From Clostridia bacterium (GTDB lineage: Bacteria; Bacillota; Clostridia; Caldicoprobacterales; Caldicoprobacteraceae): DNA of 64,000 nucleotides. A model generated the notes under the pieces. The model was not told where the DNA came from. It did no database searches and saw nothing but the letters and a program-made list of their open reading frames with translations. The translations under genes were made by a program, and so were the position numbers. Numbering within the stretch: position 1 is the stretch's first letter; each line of letters starts with the position of its first letter. The stretch is taken from the NCBI GenBank assembly GCA_017577715.1, contig PKRC01000007.1, forward strand, positions 9,546-73,545. The letters are read 5' to 3'. This document shows, piece after piece, positions 17,693 to 25,589 of the stretch.

Positions 17693-18706
17693 ATGGCAGT
17701 TAGGGTTGGTATTAATGGATTTGGAAGAATAGGGAGGAATGCTTTTAAGGCAGCTTTGGACAAATACGGCAACGATATCGAGTTTGTGGCCATCAATGAC
17801 TTAACCGATGCCGCTACGTTGGCTCATCTGCTGAAGTATGACTCCTGCTATGGCAAATTCAATGGCGAGGTCGTCGCAAAAGAGGATTCCCTGGTTGTAA
17901 ACGGGAAAGAGATCAAGATTTTGGCCGAGAAGGATCCCGCTAATCTTCCATGGAAGGACTTGGGTGTAGACATCGTAATTGAGTCTACAGGGCTTTTCAC
18001 TTCCAGGGATAAGGCTGTTAAGCACATTGAGGGCGGTGCAAAGAAGGTCATCATTACCGCTCCTGCGAAGAATGAGGATATCACCGTTGTTATGGGCGTT
18101 AACGAGGACAAGTATGACCCAGCAAATCACCACATCATCTCCAACGCTTCGTGCACGACCAACTGCTTGGCTCCCGTCGCGAAGGTACTTCACCAGAAGT
18201 TCGGCATCAAGAAAGGGCTTATGACCACAGTTCACTCCTATACCAATGACCAGAGGATTCTGGATCTGCCCCACAGGGATTTGAGAAGGGCGAGAGCAGC
18301 TGCGCTGTCCATTATTCCCACTACTACTGGTGCTGCTAAGGCCGTTGCTCTAGTATTGCCCGAGCTGAAGGGTAAGCTCAATGGGTTTGCCATGAGGGTG
18401 CCCACACCTACCGTCTCGGTAGTAGACTTTGTGGCTGAGCTGGAGAAGCCGACTACTGCAGAGGAGATCAATGCTGCCTTGAAAGAGGCTGCAGAAGGAC
18501 CCATGAAGGGCATCTTGGGCTACGAGGAAGAACCGTTGGTATCCATAGACTTCAAGCAAGATCCTCGTTCATCCATAGTCGATGCTTTGTCCACCATGGT
18601 AATAGAGGGAACTCTCGCAAAAGTGGTAGCCTGGTACGACAACGAATGGGGTTACTCCAATAGGGTAGCCGACCTCATTATGTACATTGCATCCAAGGGC
18701 CTATAA
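17693..18706 (+). CDS. gap: Glyceraldehyde-3-phosphate dehydrogenase, type I
   Basis: A 337-residue NAD-dependent GAPDH that makes 1,3-bisphosphoglycerate. It shows the Rossmann start VRVGINGFGRIGRNAF, catalytic Cys in SNASCTTNCLAPV, HSYTNDQ for the catalytic His, and WYDNEWGYSNRV near the end. ATG 17693 (MAVRVGING) follows GAGGAGG; an in-frame ATG 17 codons upstream is spurious. Directly downstream of cggR and 19 bases before pgk. Confidence 0.96.
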   Translation: MAVRVGINGFGRIGRNAFKAALDKYGNDIEFVAINDLTDAATLAHLLKYDSCYGKFNGEVVAKEDSLVVNGKEIKILAEKDPANLPWKDLGVDIVIESTGLFTSRDKAVKHIEGGAKKVIITAPAKNEDITVVMGVNEDKYDPANHHIISNASCTTNCLAPVAKVLHQKFGIKKGLMTTVHSYTNDQRILDLPHRDLRRARAAALSIIPTTTGAAKAVALVLPELKGKLNGFAMRVPTPTVSVVDFVAELEKPTTAEEINAALKEAAEGPMKGILGYEEEPLVSIDFKQDPRSSIVDALSTMVIEGTLAKVVAWYDNEWGYSNRVADLIMYIASKGL

Positions 18707-18725
18707 TGTAAAAGGAGTGATCTTT

Positions 18726-19910
18726 GTGAACAAAAAAACCATAGAGGATATAGATGTGAGGGGCAAGCGCGTTCTGGTTCGCGTTGACTTCAATGTCCCC
18801 ATGGATGAAAACGGCAATATCACTGACGATAGGCGCATAAGGGCTGCCCTTCCCACCATACAGTATCTGATCAAGAATAATGCAAAAGTAATACTTATGT
18901 CCCATTTGGGAAGGCCCAAGGGCGAATTTGATCCCAAGTATAGCCTTGCACCCGTTGCTAAGCGCTTAAGCGAGCTGCTGGGCCAGGAAGTCATCATGGC
19001 AAAAGACGTTATAGGGGAGAGCGCCAAGAATGCTGTTGCCAGCATGAAGGAAGGCCAAGTCGTCCTTTTGGAGAACGTCCGCTTCCACAAGGAAGAGACC
19101 AAGAACGACCCAGAGTTTGCCAAGGCTTTAGCACAGTTGGGAGATATATACGTCAACGATGCCTTTGGCAGCGCCCACAGGGCCCATGCCTCCACTGAAG
19201 GAGTAGCCCATTATCTGCCGGCTGTGGCGGGTTACCTGATACAGAAGGAGCTTGAAGTCATGGGCAAGGCTTTGGAGAACCCGGAGAGGCCTTTTGTGGC
19301 TATTCTAGGTGGTGCCAAAGTGTCGGATAAGATAGGCGTAATTGAAAACCTAATCAACAAGGTGGATGTTCTCCTGATCGGCGGGGGTATGGCCTATACC
19401 TTCCTCAAGGCCAAGGGATATGAGGTGGGCAATTCCCTGCTAGAAGAGGACAAAGTGGAGCTGGCAAAACAGTTGATGGAAAAGGCAAAGGAGAAGGGCG
19501 TAAAGCTGCTGCTACCTGTGGATAACGTGGTGGCTCAGGAGTTCAAAGCCGATGCACCTCACAAGGTTGTGGATAGCGACGAGATTGAAGCCGGATGGAT
19601 GGGCATGGATATTGGGCCGAAGACCAGGGAGATGTTTGGCGAGGAGATTAAGAAGGCCAAGACCGTGGTTTGGAACGGGCCCATGGGTGTGTTTGAAATG
19701 CCCGCCTTTGCCGAGGGCACAAAAGCTGTGGCCAAATATGTAAGCGAATGCGGTGGTACTACCATTATCGGCGGCGGTGATTCGGCCGCTGCTGTAGAGC
19801 AGCTGGGATTTGCCGATAAGATGACCCATATTTCGACGGGTGGCGGTGCTTCCCTGGAGTTTCTAGAGGGCAAGGTGCTGCCGGGAATTGCAGCCCTTAA
19901 TGACAAATGA
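18726..19910 (+). CDS. pgk: Phosphoglycerate kinase
   Basis: A 394-residue two-domain kinase forming ATP from 1,3-bisphosphoglycerate. The N-domain signature is RVLVRVDFNVPMDENG and SHLGRPKG (substrate Arg/His residues). The C-domain nucleotide site has GGAKVSDKIGVI and GGGDSAAAVEQLG. The start is GTG 18726, set by AAAGGAGTG eight bases upstream. Second gene of the lower-glycolysis operon. Confidence 0.96.
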   Translation: MNKKTIEDIDVRGKRVLVRVDFNVPMDENGNITDDRRIRAALPTIQYLIKNNAKVILMSHLGRPKGEFDPKYSLAPVAKRLSELLGQEVIMAKDVIGESAKNAVASMKEGQVVLLENVRFHKEETKNDPEFAKALAQLGDIYVNDAFGSAHRAHASTEGVAHYLPAVAGYLIQKELEVMGKALENPERPFVAILGGAKVSDKIGVIENLINKVDVLLIGGGMAYTFLKAKGYEVGNSLLEEDKVELAKQLMEKAKEKGVKLLLPVDNVVAQEFKADAPHKVVDSDEIEAGWMGMDIGPKTREMFGEEIKKAKTVVWNGPMGVFEMPAFAEGTKAVAKYVSECGGTTIIGGGDSAAAVEQLGFADKMTHISTGGGASLEFLEGKVLPGIAALNDK

Positions 19911-19945
19911 GTTGAAAATTGCTTTTTACAAATTAAAATGAGGTA

Positions 19946-19974
19946 TTGACATGCGGATGAAGATTATGTTAAAT
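19946..19974 (+). promoter_or_regulatory. Internal promoter before tpi
   Basis: TTGACA, 17-base spacer, TTAAAT in the 220-base pgk-tpi gap. It would give tpi-gpmI a CggR-independent transcript. Confidence 0.55.
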
Positions 19975-20058
19975 AGATAGATGTTGTGTTAAAATAAAAG
20001 ACAATTATTAAAGCGACATAGAGTTGCTAATATTGCCCCCTAAATTTTATATAGATTA

Positions 20059-20106
20059 CCCAACCAGTAACTGCCCGGGGGTTTTCTCCCGGGCAGGTAG
20101 GTTGGG
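20059..20106 (+). repeat. Large GC-rich stem-loop in the tpi leader
   Basis: Two nested perfect arms: CCCAACC/GGTTGGG outside and CTGCCCGGG/CCCGGGCAG inside, with an 8-base loop. It ends 24 bases before the tpi start and has no T-run, so it is not a simple terminator. Confidence 0.75.
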
Positions 20107-20130
20107 ATGTGATATTAAGGAGAGTTGAGT

Positions 20131-20877
20131 ATGAGGAAACCCATCATAGCAGGAAACTGGAAGATGCACAAGACGCCGTCCCAAACGGTGTCTCTCATAA
20201 ATGAATTGAAGCCATTGGTGAAGGATGCACAGGTTGAAGTAGTTGTGTGTCCTCCTTTTGTTTGTTTACCAGCTGCTAAGGAGGCTCTATCAGGCTCCAA
20301 CATCAAGCTGGGTGCCCAAAACATGCACTGGGAAGAGCAGGGAGCCTTTACTGGTGAAGTAGCCCCTGGTATGCTGAAGGAGTTGGATGTGGAATACGTC
20401 ATAATTGGCCATTCTGAGAGAAGGCAGTACTTTGGCGAGACCGATGAAATGGTAAACAAAAAGGTATTGTCTGCCGTAGCTCATAATCTCATCCCCATCA
20501 TATGCGTTGGTGAGACGCTGGAGCAGCGCGAGCAAGGAATTACCGAGGAAGTAGTGGATAAACAGACCCGCGCAGCCTTAGAAGGTTTAAATGCTGATGT
20601 GGCCCATCGAGTGGTCATCGCCTATGAGCCCATATGGGCAATAGGTACGGGCAAGACGGCTTCCAGCAACGATGCTAATGAGGTTATAGGTTACATACGT
20701 AAGGTCGTAGGAGAGGTGCTGGGCAGTCAGGCGGCTCAACAGATGAGGATACTGTATGGCGGAAGCGTAAAGCCCGAAAATGCCGCCGAGCTTATGGGGA
20801 TGCCCGAGATTGATGGTGCGCTGGTGGGGGGCGCTAGCCTGAAGGCGCAGGATTTTGCTAAAATCGTGAAATATTAG
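20131..20877 (+). CDS. tpiA: Triosephosphate isomerase
   Basis: A 248-residue TIM barrel interconverting DHAP and glyceraldehyde-3-phosphate. It has the N-terminal Asn/Lys (RKPIIAGNWKMHK), the catalytic His in IIGHSERR, and the catalytic Glu in AYEPIWAIGTGKTA with the mobile loop; GGSVKPENA binds phosphate. ATG 20131 follows AAGGAGAG. gpmI starts 9 bases after the stop. Confidence 0.96.
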   Translation: MRKPIIAGNWKMHKTPSQTVSLINELKPLVKDAQVEVVVCPPFVCLPAAKEALSGSNIKLGAQNMHWEEQGAFTGEVAPGMLKELDVEYVIIGHSERRQYFGETDEMVNKKVLSAVAHNLIPIICVGETLEQREQGITEEVVDKQTRAALEGLNADVAHRVVIAYEPIWAIGTGKTASSNDANEVIGYIRKVVGEVLGSQAAQQMRILYGGSVKPENAAELMGMPEIDGALVGGASLKAQDFAKIVKY

Positions 20878-20886
20878 GAGGAAAAT

Positions 20887-22434
20887 ATGCAGAAGGATTT
20901 GGTCGTTCTCATCATAATGGATGGGTTTGGGTTGAGCGATCGGAAAGAATGGAATGCGGTTTACCAAGCCAGGACCCCCAATCTGGATAGGTACTGGAAG
21001 GAGTACCCGCATGTGACCATAGGGGCAAGCGGCCTTGATGTAGGGCTTCCTGCAGGGCAGATGGGCAATTCTGAAGTAGGGCACTTAAACATCGGTGCCG
21101 GCAGAATAGTATACCAGGAGCTTACCCGCATCAGCAAGGCCATAGAGGATGGCAGCTTTTTTAACAATAAGGCCCTTTTAGCTGCCATAGAGAATGTCAA
21201 AAAGCATGGTACAAAGCTACATGTGATGGGCCTGGTGTCGGATGGAGGAGTTCACAGCCACATTGAACACCTGTATGCGCTGGTAGAGCTGGCAAAGAGA
21301 AGCGGTTTGCCGCAGGTCTATATACACTGTTTTACCGATGGAAGGGATGTCCCGCCTACAAGCGGCAAGTCATATATCGAAATTCTTCAGAAAAAGCTTG
21401 ATGAGTACCAGTTCGGCAAAATTGCCACCGTGATGGGGCGCTATTATGCTATGGACAGGGATAAGAGGTGGGATCGCACGCAAAAAGCCTACGATGCCAT
21501 GGTTTTGGGTATAGGAGAGTTTGCCTCTTCAGCCGTAGAGGCCGTGGAGCAGTCATATAGGGACAATATAACCGATGAGTTCGTGCGTCCCACAGTGGTG
21601 CTTGAGGACGGGAAGCCGGTTACCACCATTGAGCCCAACGACTCGATCATATTTTTTAATTTCCGGCCTGACAGGGCAAGGCAGCTCACCCGTGCTTTTA
21701 TCCAGCCTGAGTTCAACGAGTTTAGGCGGGGTAAGGGTTATTTCCCCGTGTGTTTTGTATCTATGACCCAGTATGACGAGACATTTACCAATATCCATGT
21801 GGCCTATGAACCGCAGGTTATTACCAACACCTTTGGCGAATATATAAGCAAGCTGGGCAAAAAGCAGCTGAGGATTGCTGAAACTGAGAAGTACGCCCAT
21901 GTAACGTTTTTCTTCAACGGTGGTGTAGAGTACCCCAACGAGAATGAAGACAGGGTGTTGATTCCGTCACCCAAGGTTGCAACTTATGATTTGAAGCCCT
22001 CCATGAGCGCATTTGAAGTGACTGAGGAAGTTGAGAGGCGTATTGCTTCTGGGCAATATGACGTGATCATATTGAATTACGCTAACTGCGATATGGTAGG
22101 GCATACAGGCGTCATGGAGGCGGCAGTTGAAGCGGTGGAGACGGTGGATACATGCGTAGGGCGGGTAGTGGAGGCCGTCCGAGCAAGGGGTGGCAAGGTA
22201 ATAGTGACGGCCGATCACGGCAATGCTGAGCAGATGTGGGATTTTGAGACTAACCAGCCGCACACGGCTCATACCTCAAACCCCGTACCCTTTATATTGA
22301 TAGACGATACCAGGAAAGATGTTACCTTGAGGGAAGGAGGCCGATTGGCCGATATAGTACCAACCATGTTGGAACTGATGGGCCTTGACAAGCCCGAAGA
22401 GATGACGGGGGAAAGCTTGATTTTGAAGAAATGA
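20887..22434 (+). CDS. gpmI: 2,3-bisphosphoglycerate-independent phosphoglycerate mutase
   Basis: A 515-residue Mn-dependent enzyme converting 3-phosphoglycerate to 2-phosphoglycerate. The phosphatase-type metal site begins with IIMDGFG and the catalytic Ser lies in GQMGNSEVGHLNIGAGR. The phosphotransferase domain has HCFTDGRDVPP, and the second metal set is NYANCDMVGHTG and VTADHGNAEQM. The ribosome site is AGGAGG. Normal length. Confidence 0.96.
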   Translation: MQKDLVVLIIMDGFGLSDRKEWNAVYQARTPNLDRYWKEYPHVTIGASGLDVGLPAGQMGNSEVGHLNIGAGRIVYQELTRISKAIEDGSFFNNKALLAAIENVKKHGTKLHVMGLVSDGGVHSHIEHLYALVELAKRSGLPQVYIHCFTDGRDVPPTSGKSYIEILQKKLDEYQFGKIATVMGRYYAMDRDKRWDRTQKAYDAMVLGIGEFASSAVEAVEQSYRDNITDEFVRPTVVLEDGKPVTTIEPNDSIIFFNFRPDRARQLTRAFIQPEFNEFRRGKGYFPVCFVSMTQYDETFTNIHVAYEPQVITNTFGEYISKLGKKQLRIAETEKYAHVTFFFNGGVEYPNENEDRVLIPSPKVATYDLKPSMSAFEVTEEVERRIASGQYDVIILNYANCDMVGHTGVMEAAVEAVETVDTCVGRVVEAVRARGGKVIVTADHGNAEQMWDFETNQPHTAHTSNPVPFILIDDTRKDVTLREGGRLADIVPTMLELMGLDKPEEMTGESLILKK

Positions 22435-22626
22435 AGCGCTTGAAAAATTCCTTTTGTGTTACAATGCAGCAAGAAGTGACCTTGTAGTTGACTTTGTGAC
22501 GAATACCTATTTATGGTTTAGGCATTGAAATTGCGAAAAAGAGGTAACTTAAAAGGGAATTAGCCTTTTACGAAGAAAGAGTTATTTACACTAAGATAAA
22601 GCCTGAAGAGAAAGGAGAGAAAAGCC

Positions 22627-23922
22627 GTGACCACCATTGTTGATGTTATAGGCCGAGAGATTCTGGATTCCAGAGGCAATCCCACTGTAGAAGTAGAGGT
22701 GTATCTGGAGGGTGGAGCTGTAGGCAGGGCTGCTGTGCCTTCCGGTGCTTCTACAGGTGCCTTTGAAGCCGTGGAGCTAAGGGATGGCGATAAGAAGAGG
22801 TACATGGGCAAGGGCGTACAAAAGGCTGTAGAAAACGTAAACAAGGTCATTGCTGAAGAAATTATCGGGATGGATGCGCTGGATCAGGTGGCCATCGACA
22901 AGCTGATGATTGAACTGGATGGCACGCCCAACAAGAGCAAACTGGGTGCCAATGCTATTCTGGGCGTATCGCTGGCAGTTGCAAAAGCTGCCGCAGAGCA
23001 GCTGGGGCTTCCGCTTTACAGGTATATAGGCGGTGCTAACGCAAAGGTCCTGCCGGTACCCATGATGAACATATTGAACGGCGGCAAGCATGCCGACAAT
23101 ACCGTGGATATTCAAGAGTTCATGATTATGCCGGTAGGCGCCACCAGCTTTAGAGAGGCACTGCGCATGTGCGCCGAGGTATTCCATAACCTGAAAGCGG
23201 TGCTCAATAAGAAGGGCTACAGCACAGCAGTGGGCGATGAGGGCGGTTTTGCTCCAAACCTGAAGACCAACGAGGAAGCCATCGAGGTGATCCTTGAGGC
23301 CGTTGAAAAAGCAGGCTATCAGCCGGGCGATGATATCCGCATTGCCATCGACGCTGCGGCCACCGAGCTTTACAATGAAGAGGATGGGAAATACCACTTC
23401 CCAGGTGAAGGCGTTGTAAGGACAGCAGCCGAAATGGTGGACTACTATGTCCATCTGGTTGACAAATATCCCATCATATCGCTGGAGGATGGCGTGGCCG
23501 AGGAAGACTGGGATGGCTGGAAGTTGCTTACGCAGAAGCTGGGTGACAGGATCCAGCTGGTGGGCGACGACCTGTTTGTAACCAACACCCAGAGGCTAGC
23601 AAAGGGCATCGAGCTGGGAGTTGCCAATTCCATTCTCATCAAGGTCAACCAGATCGGTACCTTGACCGAGACGCTGGATGCCATCCAAATGGCAAATCGC
23701 GCGGGATATACAGCGGTTGTATCACACCGTTCTGGTGAGACCGAGGATACTACAATATCTGATCTGGTGGTGGCAGTAAATGCCGGGCAGATTAAGACGG
23801 GTGCTCCATCCCGTACTGATCGCGTTGCCAAGTACAACCAGCTGTTGAGGATAGAAGAGGAGTTGGGCGATGTAGCGCAGTACCTAGGCTTAAAAGCCTG
23901 GTTCAATCTGAAGAATAAGTAA
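22627..23922 (+). CDS. eno: Enolase
   Basis: A 431-residue enolase forming phosphoenolpyruvate from 2-phosphoglycerate. It shows GREILDSRGNPTVEVEV, the SGASTGAFEAVELRDGD loop, Mg ligands (AIDAAAT, SLEDGV, VGDDLFVTN), catalytic Lys in ILIKVNQIGTLTET, and SHRSGETED. The start is GTG 22627 behind AAAGGAGAG. The 190-base gap from gpmI contains a small AAAAGG/CCTTTT hairpin at about 22551-22570 but no clear promoter. Ends the operon with a strong terminator. Confidence 0.96.
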   Translation: MTTIVDVIGREILDSRGNPTVEVEVYLEGGAVGRAAVPSGASTGAFEAVELRDGDKKRYMGKGVQKAVENVNKVIAEEIIGMDALDQVAIDKLMIELDGTPNKSKLGANAILGVSLAVAKAAAEQLGLPLYRYIGGANAKVLPVPMMNILNGGKHADNTVDIQEFMIMPVGATSFREALRMCAEVFHNLKAVLNKKGYSTAVGDEGGFAPNLKTNEEAIEVILEAVEKAGYQPGDDIRIAIDAAATELYNEEDGKYHFPGEGVVRTAAEMVDYYVHLVDKYPIISLEDGVAEEDWDGWKLLTQKLGDRIQLVGDDLFVTNTQRLAKGIELGVANSILIKVNQIGTLTETLDAIQMANRAGYTAVVSHRSGETEDTTISDLVVAVNAGQIKTGAPSRTDRVAKYNQLLRIEEELGDVAQYLGLKAWFNLKNK

Positions 23923-23933
23923 AGTAAGATAAT

Positions 23934-23968
23934 AATCCCCCCGCTTTACAAGGCGGGGGATTTCTTTT
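23934..23968 (+). terminator. Terminator of the glycolytic operon
   Basis: AATCCCCC(C)GC / GCGGGGGATT stem, loop TTTACAAG, followed by TTTCTTTT; one-base bulge in the left arm. Confidence 0.8.
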
Positions 23969-24041
23969 GCAGTGAAGTGACGTTACTATAATGTTAGTGC
24001 TTAAAATATGAGCTGAATAGCTGACCGTTGAAAATTTTGCC

Positions 24042-24070
24042 TTGATTTTATAGTAATGGTATGCTACAAT
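24042..24070 (+). promoter_or_regulatory. secG promoter
   Basis: TTGATT, 17-base spacer, TACAAT, 32 bases before the secG start. Confidence 0.55.
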
Positions 24071-24102
24071 AGGGTTGTCATCTGTAGGAAGGAGGAGTTC
24101 CA

Positions 24103-24342
24103 TTGGCGGTTGTAAAGTATATACTTACTGCATTACTTGTGCTGGTTGAAATCTTTCTCATAGCGGTTGTACTGCTCCAATCGGGCAAGAAGGCCGGATT
24201 GTCGGGAGCCATTGCGGGGGGTGCCGAGACGTTTTTTGGCAAGAACAAGGCCAGAAGCTTTGAAGGGAAGCTCCACAGGTGGACCAAGATATCGGCGGTG
24301 TTGTTTATAGTGATCACGTTGGTTTTGGTTATTCTCGAATAG
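24103..24342 (+). CDS. secG: Preprotein translocase subunit SecG
   Basis: A 79-residue membrane protein with two helices (about 5-24 ILTALLVLVEIFLIAVVLLQ; about 58-78 TKISAVLFIVITLVLVILE) joined by the Gly-rich cytoplasmic loop QSGKKAGLSGAIAGGAE-TFFGK typical of SecG. It joins SecYE in protein export. TTG 24103 is preceded by AAGGAGGAG. secG follows eno in many Firmicutes, commonly before rnr and smpB, as here. Confidence 0.93.
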   Translation: MAVVKYILTALLVLVEIFLIAVVLLQSGKKAGLSGAIAGGAETFFGKNKARSFEGKLHRWTKISAVLFIVITLVLVILE

Positions 24343-24707
24343 TAAATAGGCTGATAGATGGCATTTTGTTGAAGGGAATGGCCTTAAACAGGGCGATTAA
24401 ACGGAAGAATGATGAGATAACGATAAAACAGTTAAGAAGGGAACTTTATTAGAGAAAAATAGAGGGGTATAAATATAAGTTTGGAAAGTGTGTGACAAAA
24501 ACGACCCACGGGTCGTTTTTTCTGTTATATAAAATGGTATTAAAGTATTGAATTTGTGTCAGCTATTAGCCGCTAAAATTGCAATGCCCCTTTATGTTGC
24601 TTCTGACTGACGGGCTCTCCATCAACCGTGCAAAGTTAGAAGAGAAGGGAAGCTTAAAGCCATATAATGGAAAATTTGCGGTTAAAAATCTAAAGGGGGA
24701 ATCAAGG
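24343..24707 (+). other. secG-HD protein intergenic stretch
   Basis: 365 bases without a convincing gene. It holds one terminator (24497-24522). The open frame running into the HD gene from 24579 has no ribosome site at its start and its first 43 codons do not look like that family. Confidence 0.5.
24497..24522 (+). terminator. Terminator after secG
   Basis: AAAAACGACCC-acg-GGTCGTTTTTT: a perfect 11-bp stem with 3-base loop and T-run. Confidence 0.9.
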
Positions 24708-25259
24708 ATGACGAGAGAAGAAGCACTTAAGATGGTGAAGGAAAACGTCAGAAATGCCAACCTGATAAAGCATATGCTTGCCACCGAGGCGGTCATGCGG
24801 GCATTGGCCAGGAGACTGGGGGAGGACGAGGAAAGATGGGGTGTAGTAGGGCTTGTTCATGATGTCGACTATGAAAGGACGGCCGATTCTCCATCGCAAC
24901 ACGGGCTAATAGGCGCCCAGATGCTGGCGCAAGCGGGTATGAAGGAGAACGAGGTTAATGCCGTCAAAGCTCACAATGAGGCCCTAGGATATCCGCGGGT
25001 GACCAAACTCGATAAGGCATTGTATGCTGCTGACCCCGTAACTGGCTTGATAGTGGCTGCTGCCTTGGTTAAGCCCAGTAAAAAGCTGGCCGACGTGGAT
25101 ACCGACTTTGTGATGAAAAAATTCAAGGAAAAATCCTTTGCCCGAGGTGCTTCCAGGGAGCAGATCATGAGCTGCCAGGAGCTGGGGCTTTCTCTGGAAG
25201 AGTTCATCGGCTTGGCCATTGAAGCCATGCAATTGATAGCCGCTGACCTGGGTTTGTGA
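24708..25259 (+). CDS. HD-superfamily hydrolase
   Basis: A 183-residue single-domain HD protein. Metal-site residues are H25/H-D-like: NLIKHMLATEAVM (first His), LVHDVDYERT (HD), SQHGLIGAQ and AHNE. This is the compact HDIG-type phosphohydrolase seen in many Clostridia; the substrate is unknown (nucleotides or phosphorylated metabolites are likely from the fold). ATG 24708 follows AAAGGGGG. It stands alone between secG and rnr. Confidence 0.8.
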   Translation: MTREEALKMVKENVRNANLIKHMLATEAVMRALARRLGEDEERWGVVGLVHDVDYERTADSPSQHGLIGAQMLAQAGMKENEVNAVKAHNEALGYPRVTKLDKALYAADPVTGLIVAAALVKPSKKLADVDTDFVMKKFKEKSFARGASREQIMSCQELGLSLEEFIGLAIEAMQLIAADLGL

Positions 25260-25589
25260 TTGAGTAATCAGGGTTAGTGTTGAAATAGTTAGTCTGCAGA
25301 GGGAGCGTAAAGCACCTTTCGAAATTAAGGGCAGCAACAAAGGCTACCAAGTTTTTTATGAAGCCATAGTAGCATTCCCGAATAGTTGGTAGCCTTTGTG
25401 CGATAAATAATTGAGGATAAAGATGAACTGATCTCATATAATGCTAAGGCTTTTTGTTTGTGGTGATGTAAAAATGGTTAAACTATATAACAAGCTGTGA
25501 AAGTACAAGCAGCATTTATACGCTGCACAGTACCATAAGCAAATGCTAACAAGACTAAACTAATACTGATGAAGTGGAGGAAAGAAGGC
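25260..25589 (+). other. Gap before rnr with a long inverted repeat
   Basis: 330 bases with no gene. The main content is the 14-bp inverted repeat at 25337-25399 described separately. No good promoter was found. Confidence 0.5.
25337..25399. repeat. 14-bp perfect inverted repeat with 35-base loop
   Basis: Left arm ACAAAGGCTACCAA at 25337-25350, right arm TTGGTAGCCTTTGT at 25386-25399. No T-run follows. It could be a structured RNA, a protein-binding site, or the ends of a very small element. Confidence 0.75.

Noticed and set aside
25260..25589. T-box leader before rnr
   Set aside because: The inverted repeat lacks a T-box sequence and a terminator, and rnr is not an amino-acid gene.
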